Assembly: GCF_011683915.1 (NCBI RefSeq)
Contig: NZ_JAAQPH010000035.1
Span: 1 to 34,377, forward strand
DNA from: Pelagibius litoralis
GTDB taxonomy: Bacteria > Pseudomonadota > Alphaproteobacteria > Kiloniellales > Kiloniellaceae
Length of the DNA: 34,377 bases
Direction: 5' to 3'
The translations under genes were made by a program, and so were the position numbers. Of this stretch, positions 26,767 through 34,377 are shown piece after piece. A model generated the notes under the pieces. The model worked only from the letters and a program-made list of their open reading frames with translations. It had not been told where the DNA came from and did no database searches. Position 1 is the first letter of the stretch. Each line of letters opens with the position of its first letter.

Positions 26767-28019
26767 GCGTGGAGGTAACACGGCTTCCTTCCGGCCTGAC
26801 CATCGCCAGTGACGCCATGCCGGGCACCGCGACGGTTTCGCTGGGCGCCTGGGTCGGCGCCGGCACCCGCCATGAGGCGCCGGAGGTGAACGGGATCGCC
26901 CATCTGCTGGAGCACATGGCCTTCAAGGGGACCGAGCGGCGTTCGGCCCGCGATATCGCCGAGCAGATTGAGGCCGTGGGCGGCCACCTCAACGCCTATA
27001 CCAGCCGGGAGAACACGGCCTTCTACGCCAAGGTTCTGTCGCAGGACGCCGACCTCGCTCTCGACATCGTCGCCGACATTCTTCAGCACCCGACCTTTCT
27101 GGAGGAGGAACTGGAGCGCGAGCGGGCGGTGGTCCTGCAGGAGATCGGCCAGGCCAACGATACGCCCGACGATATCGTCTTCGACTACTTTCAGGAAACC
27201 GCCTATCCGGCGCAGGCCATCGGCCGTCCGGTGCTGGGCGACAGCGCAACGGTGTCGGCGCTCAGCTCTACGGTGCTGCGGGACTACATGCAGAGCCATT
27301 ACGGCCCGGCCCAGATGGTTGTGGCGGCCGCCGGCGACGTTGAACACGCGCGCTTTGTCGAACAGGTGACGGAGGCTTTTCAGGCATCGCGCTTCACCAC
27401 CAACGGGGCGACCGATCCGGCGGCCTACCGCGGCGGCGACCGGCGCGAGGAGCGCGACCTGGAGCAGGTTCACCTGCTGCTCGGCTTTGATGCGCCGGGC
27501 TACCTCGACGATGACTATTACGGGCTTTCGTTGCTGTCGATGCTGTTCGGCGGCGGCATGTCTTCGCGGCTGTTCCAGGAGGTGCGTGAGAAGCGCGGAC
27601 TGGTCTATTCGATCTATGCCTTTCACTCGGCCTTTCTCGATGGCGGCGTCTTCGGCATCTACGCGGGCACCGGCGAGCGTGAAGTGGAGGAGTTGGTCCC
27701 CGTCGTCTGCGACGAGATGACCAAGCTGAGCGGCGCCATCGGCGAGGACGAAGTGGACCGCGCCCGCGCCCAGGTAAGGTCATCGCTGCTGATGAGCCGG
27801 GAGAGCAGCGCCTCGCGGGCCGAGCAACTGGCCCAGCAGCTCCTGATCTACGGCCGGACGGTGCCGGTTGCCGAAGTCCTGGCGAAGATCGACGCGGTGA
27901 CGACGGCGGATCTGCAGCGGATCGCCGCAAAACTGGTGACCTCGCCGCCGACCGTTACGGCAATCGGCCCGCTGGCCCACCTGGAGAGCGCCGAGCGGAT
28001 CGCCGCGCGCCTGGCCTGA
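26763..28019 (+). CDS. M16 family zinc peptidase (processing peptidase-like)
   Basis: This 418-residue single-chain M16 peptidase has the inverse zinc motif HLLEH (H47, E50, H51) followed by MAFKGT and the third ligand E127 in VVLQEIGQAND, with spacing like mitochondrial processing peptidase beta. The C-terminal half carries the substrate-handling FGGGMSSRLFQEVREKRGLVYSI block (split: FGGGMSSRLFQ, REKRGLVYSI). The genomic place after thrC is the same in many alphaproteobacteria. It is probably a peptidase that degrades small peptides or signal fragments; the substrate is unknown. There is no signal peptide. Confidence 0.94.
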   Translation: MSVEVTRLPSGLTIASDAMPGTATVSLGAWVGAGTRHEAPEVNGIAHLLEHMAFKGTERRSARDIAEQIEAVGGHLNAYTSRENTAFYAKVLSQDADLALDIVADILQHPTFLEEELERERAVVLQEIGQANDTPDDIVFDYFQETAYPAQAIGRPVLGDSATVSALSSTVLRDYMQSHYGPAQMVVAAAGDVEHARFVEQVTEAFQASRFTTNGATDPAAYRGGDRREERDLEQVHLLLGFDAPGYLDDDYYGLSLLSMLFGGGMSSRLFQEVREKRGLVYSIYAFHSAFLDGGVFGIYAGTGEREVEELVPVVCDEMTKLSGAIGEDEVDRARAQVRSSLLMSRESSASRAEQLAQQLLIYGRTVPVAEVLAKIDAVTTADLQRIAAKLVTSPPTVTAIGPLAHLESAERIAARLA

Positions 28020-28032
28020 GGGGGCGGCGGCC

Positions 28033-28620
28033 ATGCTCTTCACGGTATTCCGCGGCGATGGCCCGCTGTCGGTCCGCCTGGAAGGGCCGCGGGTCTATCT
28101 CTGTCCACCGCGCATGGCGGATTGGAAGGCCTGGGCCGAGCTGCGTGAAGAGAGCCGCGAGTTCCTTGTGCCCTGGGAGCCGACCTGGCCTCACGATGCG
28201 CTGGCCCGTGCGGCATTCCGCCGCCGCCTGAAGGCCTATAATCATGAGTGGCGGCGCGGCACCGGCTTCAGTTTCCTGGTCTACCGCCTGAACGACCGCG
28301 CCTTGATGGGCGGCGTCACCCTTTCCAATCTGCGCCGCGGCGTGGCCCAGGCCGCCAGCATGGGCTATTGGATCGGCGCGCGCTTTGCCCGTCAGGGCTA
28401 CATGACCGAAGCGGTGGCCTCGGTTGTCGAATTCGCCTTTGAGGAGCTGGGTCTGCACCGCATAGAGGCGGCTTGCCTGCCGAACAACGATGCCAGCCAG
28501 GCGCTGCTGCTGAAGGCCGGATTCCGGCAGGAGGGTTACGCCCGCCAGTACCTGCGCATCAATGGCAAGTGGCAGGACCATCTGCTGTTCGAAATGCTGC
28601 GCGACGACGCGCGGCTTTAG
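28033..28620 (+). CDS. GNAT N-acetyltransferase, RimJ-like
   Basis: This 195-residue protein belongs to the RimJ/RimL acetyltransferase group. Residues about 17-28 (EGPRVYLCPPR) are the standard start, and the acetyl-CoA loop is ARQGYMTEAV (119-128). HRIEAACLPNNDASQALLLK (split: HRIEAACLP, NDASQALLLKAGF) and the end GKWQDHLLFEML match the family. It may acetylate the N-terminus of a ribosomal protein or another small substrate, but the target is not known. It starts 13 bases after the M16 stop, with GAGGGGGCGGCGGCC upstream, so it belongs to the thrC operon. Confidence 0.9.
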   Translation: MLFTVFRGDGPLSVRLEGPRVYLCPPRMADWKAWAELREESREFLVPWEPTWPHDALARAAFRRRLKAYNHEWRRGTGFSFLVYRLNDRALMGGVTLSNLRRGVAQAASMGYWIGARFARQGYMTEAVASVVEFAFEELGLHRIEAACLPNNDASQALLLKAGFRQEGYARQYLRINGKWQDHLLFEMLRDDARL

Positions 28621-28694
28621 ACTCTTTTCAGTTTGGACGGCACCGATGCGCGCTAACGGGCGGCGTATGCCACTCTGGATATCACTTTCTTTTT

Positions 28695-28800
28695 CGCCAT
28701 CCCGGGCTTGGCCCGGGATCCATGGTGTGTCCAGGTCCGGCATTCGCTGGAGAGGCCCCTGCGCAGGGAGAGATGGACCCTGGATCAAGTCCGGGGTGAC
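28695..28800. repeat. REP-like palindromic intergenic element
   Basis: This 106-bp unit begins CGCCATCCCGGGCTTGGCCCGGGATCC and ends GGATCAAGTCCGGGGTGAC. The left part folds as ATCCCGGGcttgGCCCGGGAT, and the ends also pair with each other in part. The pattern of GGATCCA and CCCGGACTTGATCC sequences is common in intergenic repeats of alphaproteobacteria. It lies between convergent genes and has no coding potential. Confidence 0.6.
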
Positions 28801-28894
28801 AAGGAATATGAAAATCCTTACGCAATCTTGGTCAAGCGGCTACGACCCTCAGTCCGCTTCGACGTAAGGCGAGAACACCAAAGTTGCCGGTTCG

Positions 28895-29458
28895 TCAGGC
28901 GTGGCCGGCGTCGCTGGAAAGCATGGAAACGTCGACGCCCAGCTTGGCGATGGCCCGTTCCCACTTGTTGTCGAGGTCGGCATCGAAGACGAGATCCTCG
29001 TCCGGCGAAACGTGCAGCCAGCCGTTTGCCTGGATCTCGGAATCGAGCTGCCCGGGCCCCCAGCCGGCATAGCCCAGGGCCAGCAGCCGGCGGCGCGGGC
29101 CGGCGCCCCCGGCGATGTCGCGCAGGATGTCGGTGGTTGCGGTCAGCGCCACCGTGTCGTTCACCTGCAGCGTCGAGTCCTGATTGTATTCGCCGGAGTG
29201 CAGCACAAAGCCGCGGCCGGATTCTACAGGGCCGCCGAAGTGAACGCGGATTTCCTCGTCTACTTCAGGGCGCTCGATGCCCAACTGGGTCAGCAGATCC
29301 GGAAAGGTGATGGCGCCCACCAGGCGGTTGATGACCAGGCCCATGGCCCCGTCGGGGTGGTGGGCGCAGACATAGATCACGCTGCGGGCGAAACGGGAGT
29401 CGCGCATGCCGGGCATGGCGATTAAGAGCTGGCCGGTCAGGAATTCTTGGTTATCCAT
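28895..29458 (-). CDS. YqgE/AlgH family protein (UPF0301)
   Basis: This 187-residue protein matches YqgE/AlgH (DUF179): LTGQLLIAMPGMRDSRFARSVIYVC (split: TGQLLIAMPGM, FARSVIYVCAHH), DGAMGLVINR, FGGPVESGRGFVLHS and LGYAGWGPGQLDSEI are all in place. The biochemical function of the family is not known. The ATG lies behind a weak ribosome-binding site. It is on the minus strand, convergent with the GNAT gene, and divergent from the DsbD-like gene across 273 bases. Confidence 0.9.
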   Translation of the reverse strand: MDNQEFLTGQLLIAMPGMRDSRFARSVIYVCAHHPDGAMGLVINRLVGAITFPDLLTQLGIERPEVDEEIRVHFGGPVESGRGFVLHSGEYNQDSTLQVNDTVALTATTDILRDIAGGAGPRRRLLALGYAGWGPGQLDSEIQANGWLHVSPDEDLVFDADLDNKWERAIAKLGVDVSMLSSDAGHA

Positions 29459-29502
29459 GCGATATGAGCAATTCGGTCCACTGGTGATCGTTAGGAAGGT
29501 CC

Positions 29503-29620
29503 GATGCTTCGAGCATCAGCCTTTTGTAATATCTAGTTCCCGCCGCGGGTGGGCTCAAGGCTCATAGTTGAGCCGATCTGCCGGTCAGGCGATCCGCCTG
29601 CCACACGATATTGTGAGTGC
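29503..29620. other. Cluster of short hairpins in the gap before the DsbD-like gene
   Basis: The 273-base gap contains no gene. It holds the hairpins GATGCT-tcg-AGCATC (29503-29517), GGCTCAA...TTGAGCC (29552-29574) and CAGGCG-atc-CGCCTG (29586-29600), one after another, and GGCCA-tct-TGGCC-like pairing near 29625. They may be part of a structured leader or degenerate repeats. I cannot assign a role. Confidence 0.35.
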
Positions 29621-29731
29621 GGCCATCTGGCCACTGGATATTATGACCGGGCCCGTCTATATGCCGGGTGCTTCGGTGTCCGCCTGTCAGTTGCCGGGTT
29701 CTGCCGGGCACACAACCGCTAGTGAGTGAGA

Positions 29732-31891
29732 ATGCCATTTAAGCGTGCAAGATTAAAGCACTTTGCTGTCGGCTTACTGGTTCTGGCCGGACTTTCCCTG
29801 GATCCGCAGAGTGCTTCGGCGGCTGCCAGCGACTGGGCGGTGGAGGAGCAGGTGAAGGTGCGTCTGCTCTCGGCCGGGCAGACTGTACCCCAGGATGCCG
29901 TGGCAGGGGATACCGTGAAGCTGGGCCTGGAGTTCGATCTGAAGCCCGGTTGGAAGATCTACTGGCGTAGCCCCGGGGATGCCGGTTTTCCGCCGGCCAT
30001 CGATTGGGCCGGTTCGCGCAACCTTGCCGCGGGCGAGATTGCCTGGCCGGTGCCGCATCGTTTCTCGCTCTTCGGCCTGGAGACCTTCGGCTATGGCGAC
30101 CAGGTTGTGCTGCCGGTCGACGTCCGCCTGGAGCAGCCGGGGGAGGCGCTGTCCCTGACCGCCGCTGTCGACTATCTGATCTGTGAAGAAATCTGCATTC
30201 CCTATCGCGCCAATCTGGCCCTCGACCTGCCGGCCGGACCGGAAAGCCGCGCGCCTCAGGCTTTTCTCATCGACAGTTTCAGCCGCCAGGTGCCGGGTCG
30301 GGGCGCCGAGCGCGGCCTGAGCCTGGAAAGCGCGGTTCTGACCGGCAGCCTGGAGGCGCCGGTCCTGGAGGTTACGGCACGCTCCGAGACGCCCTTCACC
30401 GCCCCGGACCTGCTGGTCGAAGGACCGCCCGGCTTCGGTTTTGCCAAGCCCGAGGTAACGCTCTCCGACGGCGGCCTGCTGGCCAACATCAGCGTGGAAA
30501 CGTCGCGCCTTCTGGATCATCAGGTACTGGAAGGCAAGCAACTCACCCTGACCGTGACCGATGGCGCGCGCGGCCTGGAACAAGGCAGTGTCGCGCGCTT
30601 CGCCGCCATGCCGGCTGCCGCGGGCATCGAGCCGCTGGCGTTGCTGGGTATCCTGGGCCTGGCGCTGCTGGGCGGGCTGATTCTCAACCTGATGCCCTGC
30701 GTGCTGCCGGTGCTCTCCATCAAGCTGCTGTCGATTGCCGAGCAGGGCGGGCGTGAGAAACGTCATATCCGCGCCAGCTTTCTCGCCTCGGCGGCGGGTA
30801 TCCTGTTCTCCTTCCTGTTGCTGGCCTCCGCCGCCGTCGCGCTGAAAGCCGGCGGCATGGCGGTCGGCTGGGGTATCCAGTTCCAGCAGCCGCTGTTCCT
30901 CAGCGCCATGGCCCTGGTGATGGCGCTTTTTGCTTATAACCTGATGGGCTTTTTCGAGGTGCCGCTGCCGTCTTTCGTGGGCAATCTTGCCGCTGGTGGT
31001 TCGGACAAGGGGCTGCTGGGGAACTTCGGCACCGGTGCCCTGGCGACGCTTCTGGCGACACCCTGCTCGGCGCCTTTTCTGGGCACCTCGGTCGGCTTTG
31101 CCCTCTCGCGCGGCGCCTTTGAGATCTATTTGATTTTTACCGCCCTGGGCGTCGGTCTGGCGCTGCCTTACCTGCTGGTCGCCGTGGCGCCCGGCCTGGC
31201 GTCCTGGCTGCCGCGGCCCGGGCGGTGGATGATCACCCTGCGGCGGATTCTGGGCCTGCTGCTGGCGGCTACCGCGGTCTGGCTGTTGAGCGTGCTGGCG
31301 GCCCAGGTCGGCATGATCGCCGCCTTGCTGGCCGGCGGCCTGCTTTTCGGCCTGGGCCTGGTGCTCTGGGCCGGATCGACCCTCAGGCAGAAGTACCGTC
31401 TGGCCACGCCGGCGGCGGCCAGTCTGCTGGCCCTGGCCGCTTTGGCGCTGCCTTCCGGGCTGCCGCTGGAACAGTCCGGCGGTAAGGCGGTTTCGGCTGA
31501 GAGTGTCTGGCGCGCACTGGATACCGGCGCTATTGGCCGGCTGGTCGGCGAGGGTCAGGTGGTTTTCGTCGATGTGACGGCGGATTGGTGCATCACCTGT
31601 CAGGTGAACAAGAAACTGGTGCTCGACACCGCTGCCGTCTCGGACCGGCTGTCGGACCCGGGCGTTGTCAGGATGCAGGGTGACTGGACCCTGCCGAGCG
31701 ACGCGATCTCGGCCTATCTGGCGAGCTTCCAGCGCTACGGCATTCCCTTCAACGTTGTCTACGGCCCGGCTGCGCCTGACGGCATCGCCCTGCCGGAGCT
31801 GCTGACGACCGATGCGGTCATGGCGGCAATTGAAAAGGCGGCAGGGACCGGTATCGCCGAAGCCGGGCCGGCCGACGGTGGCGGTTCCTAA
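29732..31891 (+). CDS. DsbD/ScsB-type thiol:disulfide reductase
   Basis: The ATG at 29732 (or GTG at 29726) starts a 719-residue protein. It has a signal peptide (residues 1-28, ending ASAAAS), a periplasmic N-terminal domain with a cysteine pair (LICEEICIPY), a membrane domain with about eight helices whose redox cysteines are C323 (LMPCVLPVL) and C445 (ATPCSAPFL), and a C-terminal thioredoxin-like domain with WCITC (C620, C623). Electrons pass from cytoplasmic thioredoxin to periplasmic disulfides through these three pairs. The longer N-terminal domain resembles ScsB more than E. coli DsbD. The neighbour is a peroxiredoxin, which may receive reducing power in a redox network, though it has no export signal. 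Confidence 0.93.
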   Translation: MPFKRARLKHFAVGLLVLAGLSLDPQSASAAASDWAVEEQVKVRLLSAGQTVPQDAVAGDTVKLGLEFDLKPGWKIYWRSPGDAGFPPAIDWAGSRNLAAGEIAWPVPHRFSLFGLETFGYGDQVVLPVDVRLEQPGEALSLTAAVDYLICEEICIPYRANLALDLPAGPESRAPQAFLIDSFSRQVPGRGAERGLSLESAVLTGSLEAPVLEVTARSETPFTAPDLLVEGPPGFGFAKPEVTLSDGGLLANISVETSRLLDHQVLEGKQLTLTVTDGARGLEQGSVARFAAMPAAAGIEPLALLGILGLALLGGLILNLMPCVLPVLSIKLLSIAEQGGREKRHIRASFLASAAGILFSFLLLASAAVALKAGGMAVGWGIQFQQPLFLSAMALVMALFAYNLMGFFEVPLPSFVGNLAAGGSDKGLLGNFGTGALATLLATPCSAPFLGTSVGFALSRGAFEIYLIFTALGVGLALPYLLVAVAPGLASWLPRPGRWMITLRRILGLLLAATAVWLLSVLAAQVGMIAALLAGGLLFGLGLVLWAGSTLRQKYRLATPAAASLLALAALALPSGLPLEQSGGKAVSAESVWRALDTGAIGRLVGEGQVVFVDVTADWCITCQVNKKLVLDTAAVSDRLSDPGVVRMQGDWTLPSDAISAYLASFQRYGIPFNVVYGPAAPDGIALPELLTTDAVMAAIEKAAGTGIAEAGPADGGGS

Positions 31892-31897
31892 GGACTT

Positions 31898-31914
31898 AAG
31901 GACGGTCTGTCCTT
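31898..31914 (+). terminator. Short hairpin after the DsbD-like gene
   Basis: AAGGAC-ggtct-GTCCTT is a perfect 6-bp stem seven bases after the stop, without a T-run. It is a weak terminator candidate. Confidence 0.3.
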
Positions 31915-31987
31915 CGCAGCCCTTGGAATGCAACGGCTGCGGGCCTATCTTGTGGATCAGGGCCGGGTTCCCCGGCGCTTCACAGAT

Positions 31988-32018
31988 TTGACACATCCGG
32001 CCCCGGCATTCCTATCGC
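31988..32018 (+). promoter_or_regulatory. Candidate promoter of the peroxiredoxin gene
   Basis: TTGACA (31988-31993) with CTATCG (32012-32017, 18-base spacer) or TATCGC (32013-32018, 19-base spacer) lies about 50 bases before the start at 32064. The -35 is perfect and the -10 weak. Confidence 0.4.
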
Positions 32019-32063
32019 AAGCAAGCTGGAACCGGCGGGCATCAATTCAGGGGACATCTCAAG

Positions 32064-32546
32064 ATGACAATTAAGGTTGGCGACAGCGTTCCGAACGGAT
32101 CTTTCAAGCACATGACGGCCGAGGGCATGGAGGAACTCTCCACCGGCGAGCTCTTCGGCGGTAAGAAAGTGGTTCTCTTCTCCCTGCCCGGCGCCTTCAC
32201 GCCGACCTGCTCGGCCAAGCATCTGCCCGGCTTTGTCCAGCACGCCGGCGATCTTAAAGGCAAGGGTGTCGATACCATCGCCTGCATGTCGGTGAACGAT
32301 GCCTTCGTCATGGACGCCTGGGGCAAGGACCAGTCGGTCGGTGATTCGGTCGTGATGCTGGCCGACGGCAACGCCGAGTTCGCCAAGTCCCTGGGCCTGG
32401 ACTTCGATGCCAGCGGCTTCGGCATGGGCACCCGCGCCCAGCGCTTCGCCATGATCGTTGACGACGGCAAGGTGACCACGCTGAACGTTGAGGAACCCGG
32501 CGCCTTCGAAGTCTCCAGCGCCGAGGCGATGCTCGCCGCCTTGTAA
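32064..32546 (+). CDS. Peroxiredoxin, Prx5 type
   Basis: This 160-residue protein is a full-length Prx5/AhpE-like atypical peroxiredoxin. The peroxidatic cysteine is C49 in PGAFTPTCSAKHLPGF, and the active-site Thr (T46) and Pro (P42) are in place. A second cysteine, C74, is in TIACMSVND; it may not be placed to act as the usual resolving Cys, so glutathione or glutaredoxin may complete the cycle. The end QRFAMIVDDGKVTTLNVEEP is typical. It reduces hydrogen peroxide and organic peroxides in the cytoplasm. A strong terminator follows the stop. Confidence 0.95.
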   Translation: MTIKVGDSVPNGSFKHMTAEGMEELSTGELFGGKKVVLFSLPGAFTPTCSAKHLPGFVQHAGDLKGKGVDTIACMSVNDAFVMDAWGKDQSVGDSVVMLADGNAEFAKSLGLDFDASGFGMGTRAQRFAMIVDDGKVTTLNVEEPGAFEVSSAEAMLAAL

Positions 32547-32570
32547 ATGCGCGGACCGCAGAACAACAGA

Positions 32571-32604
32571 CGGCGGCCCCGGACAGGGGCCGCCGTTTTT
32601 CTTT
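32571..32604 (+). terminator. Rho-independent terminator after the peroxiredoxin gene
   Basis: CGGCGGCCCC-ggaca-GGGGCCGCCG has a perfect 10-bp stem directly followed by TTTTTCTTT. It lies 24 bases past the stop and is the clearest terminator in the window. Confidence 0.9.
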
Positions 32605-32755
32605 GTACGAAACCGCGGCTCCGGTCCTGCTCCAAGGTCTTTTGAACCTTCGCCCTCCCGATGGTGCCCCTTCGCGGTTGTGCCTTCCAATCGAAACCGC
32701 GGGATGCGACAAAAGCCGGCCGAAGGGGTTCGGCATCTGGATTAAAGGGGCATCA

Positions 32756-33925
32756 ATGACGTTTGATTTCGATGAGGTTATCGACCGGCGCGGCACGGAC
32801 TGCGCCAAATGGGATCTGATAGAACCGCTTTTCGGCGTCGATCCCGCCGACGGTCTTTCCATGTGGGTCGCGGACATGGATTTCAGGGCGCCACCGTCGG
32901 TCCAGCAGGCTTTGGCGGAGGCGCTGGATCGCGGCGTCTACGGTTATCACGGCCCCGCCACGGCCTATAAGGACGCCGCTATCGACTGGCTGGAGCAACG
33001 TCACGGCTGGGCTGTCGATCCGGATTGGATCACGATTGCCCATGGTCTGGTCTCTGGCCTCGGCCTTTGCATCCAGGCGTTTTCCGAAAAGGGCGACGGG
33101 GTAATCGTCTTCTCACCGGTCTACCATGCCTTTGACCGGGTCATCGCCGCCAACGAAAGGCGCACGGTCGAATCGGAACTGCGGGAAGTGGAGGGGTGCT
33201 ATGTCATGGACCTGGAGGCGCTTGGCGAAAGTCTGGACGGCTCCGAGCGCATTGTCATCCTCTGTTCGCCGCACAATCCCGGTGGCCGTGTCTGGACGGC
33301 GGAGGAACTGCGCGACCTCGCCGAGTTCTGCGAGAAGCACGATCTGATTCTGGTTTGCGACGAGGTGCACCACGATCTCGTCTATCCCGGCCACCGCCAT
33401 GTGGTCACCCCCCTGGCGGCGCCGGCGCAGCGCGACCGCATGGTGATCTGCGCGGCGGCGAGCAAGACCTTCAACCTTGCCGGCGGCATGACCGGCAGCG
33501 TGATCATCGAGAACGAAGACCTGCGCAGCCGCTATCGCAAGGTCCAGGCAGCGGCCGGTCTCAGCCCGATCCACATGGGAATGCTGATGACCACGGCGGC
33601 CTATCGCGGCGGCGCCGACTGGCTGGAGGCCCTGATCGTCTATCTCGACGGCAACCGGCGCCTCTTCGATGAGGCCATCGCCGCCATTCCCGGCCTGCGC
33701 TCCATGCATCTGGAGGCGACCTATCTTGCCTGGGTGGATGTCTCGGCATTGCAGCTTGAACAGGCGAAGATCGAGCGGTTGATGTCCAAGGAAGCGCGGA
33801 TTGCGGCGAACTACGGGCCGACCTTCGGAAAGGGCGGCGAGGGCCGGCTGCGCTTCAACCTGGCAACGCCCAGATCCCGGGTGGAAGAGGCGGCGAGGCG
33901 GCTGGAGCGGACTTTCGCGGAATGA
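32756..33925 (+). CDS. PatB/MalY-type aminotransferase or C-S lyase
   Basis: The ATG at 32756 follows AAAGGGGCATCA and gives 389 residues; the frame upstream of it is not conserved-looking and runs through the terminator. The protein is a fold-type I PLP enzyme of the MalY/PatB group: FDFDEVIDRRGTDCAKWD at the start, WVADMDF, YGYHGP, CSPHNPGGRVW, VCDEVHHDLVYPG, and the PLP lysine K237 in ASKTFNLAGG. Such enzymes act as cystathionine beta-lyase/cysteine desulfhydrase, or more rarely as other aminotransferases. It forms homodimers in the cytoplasm. It follows the peroxiredoxin terminator and is a single gene. Confidence 0.9.
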   Translation: MTFDFDEVIDRRGTDCAKWDLIEPLFGVDPADGLSMWVADMDFRAPPSVQQALAEALDRGVYGYHGPATAYKDAAIDWLEQRHGWAVDPDWITIAHGLVSGLGLCIQAFSEKGDGVIVFSPVYHAFDRVIAANERRTVESELREVEGCYVMDLEALGESLDGSERIVILCSPHNPGGRVWTAEELRDLAEFCEKHDLILVCDEVHHDLVYPGHRHVVTPLAAPAQRDRMVICAAASKTFNLAGGMTGSVIIENEDLRSRYRKVQAAAGLSPIHMGMLMTTAAYRGGADWLEALIVYLDGNRRLFDEAIAAIPGLRSMHLEATYLAWVDVSALQLEQAKIERLMSKEARIAANYGPTFGKGGEGRLRFNLATPRSRVEEAARRLERTFAE

Positions 33926-34062
33926 CTGTCTTCGGCCACTAGCGGTCATTCATTCTCGGAAGGGCAACGACCGCATTGAGCCCGGAACATACCTTTGCGC
34001 AAACGCTGCCGCCTTCGTGATGGGATGCTGACGCGAGCCACGGTACATGCTACTCACCTTTG

Positions 34063-34377
34063 ATGCCTCGCCAAGGTTCAGCGAATGCACCGTCTTCAGC
34101 CTCCCTTCACGCAAGGGCGTGGGCGCAGATATATGAGCTTATCGACCTCCAGCTCTCTCCGCTTGGCCTGAGAGCTATCGAATCGTTACCCCTGCGCTTG
34201 GGAGATGGTGTCCTCGATGTCGGGTGTGGAGCCGGGCAGACCCTTCTCCAGCTTGCTGAGCGGGTCGGAACCGGAGGCCGAGTGATCGGAGTGGACGTGG
34301 CGCCGCTGCTCCTCGAAATCGCAAAGCGGAGAATTGGATCACTCGGTCAAGTCGGGCTGATTGAGGCGGACGCGCAG
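34063..34377 (+). CDS. Class I SAM-dependent methyltransferase, N-terminal part (cut by the window edge)
   Basis: Frame reading from 34063 gives MPRQGSANAPSSASLHARAW and continues without a stop for 105 codons. Near residue 53, LDVGCGAGQTLLQLA is motif I of class I methyltransferases, and VIGVDVAP supplies the acidic residue that binds the ribose of SAM. The substrate is unknown. No good ribosome-binding site is seen; a TTG precedes the ATG. The codon use (AGG, ATA, AGA, TTA and many GGA) differs from the GGC-rich neighbours. The 137-base gap before it holds an inverted GCGGTC/GACCGC pair (33942-33974). Confidence 0.75.
   Translation, partial: MPRQGSANAPSSASLHARAWAQIYELIDLQLSPLGLRAIESLPLRLGDGVLDVGCGAGQTLLQLAERVGTGGRVIGVDVAPLLLEIAKRRIGSLGQVGLIEADAQ

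Noticed and set aside
29774-31996. 740-codon minus-strand frame across the DsbD-like gene
   Set aside because: It is a shadow of the DsbD-like gene; the composition is Gln/Arg/Gly-rich and there is no start signal.

Overview
The window comes from the chromosome of a high-GC alphaproteobacterium. The aa3 cytochrome c oxidase operon in the order coxB-coxA-ctaB-coxF-ctaG-coxC-DUF983-SURF1, its position near tldD, and the thrC / M16 peptidase / RimJ-type acetyltransferase run all point to this class. A Rhodospirillales-like lineage is my guess, but nothing here fixes the genus.

Layout. 1-350: the end of an IS5-type insertion sequence next to two large imperfect palindromes. 354-1800: two small exported proteins of unknown function and a small two-helix membrane protein. 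1865-4499 (minus): a Tat-exported cyclase-family hydrolase and the TldD peptidase. 4688-5995: a DUF3422 protein. 6264-12714: the complete aa3 oxidase operon, with structural subunits I, II and III, heme O synthase (CtaB), the copper chaperone CtaG, SURF1, a DUF983 zinc-ribbon protein and a 44-residue CoxF-like peptide. 12792-14282: an M32 carboxypeptidase. 14331-14522: a repeat-rich spacer. 14622-16915: a small unknown protein and two tandemly duplicated exported proteins with low-complexity DRGGRD tails. 16990-21303: an alpha-galactoside module with a GH4 MelA-like hydrolase, an SSS-family symporter in place of the usual MelB, and a divergent MelR-like AraC regulator. 21393-25083 (minus): a membrane-stress operon with PspA, a YqiJ/NfeD-like protein and a YqiK-type flotillin. 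25321-28620: thrC, an M16 peptidase and a RimJ-like acetyltransferase. 28895-33925: YqgE, a DsbD/ScsB-type thiol reductase, a Prx5-type peroxiredoxin and a PatB-type aminotransferase/C-S lyase. 34063-end: the start of a SAM methyltransferase with codon use unlike its neighbours.

The most unusual object is the first gene of the membrane-stress operon. The PspA domain has its own strong ribosome-binding site and start codon at 24576, yet it lies in an uninterrupted frame behind about 169 residues that look like the N-terminal half of an IS605/IS607-type TnpB and stop just before the RuvC nuclease would begin. This could be a domesticated, nuclease-less TnpB domain fused or coupled to PspA, or a remnant whose promoter now drives the operon. 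An 18-bp-spaced inverted repeat overlaps the likely promoter.

Working together: the oxidase genes form a single assembly operon. The block between SURF1 and thrC (about 12.8-25.3 kb) looks like accessory material set into an otherwise conserved housekeeping neighbourhood. The mel-like genes form a substrate-uptake, hydrolysis and regulation unit, and PspA, YqiJ and flotillin form a membrane-integrity unit. No rRNA, tRNA or CRISPR array was seen.
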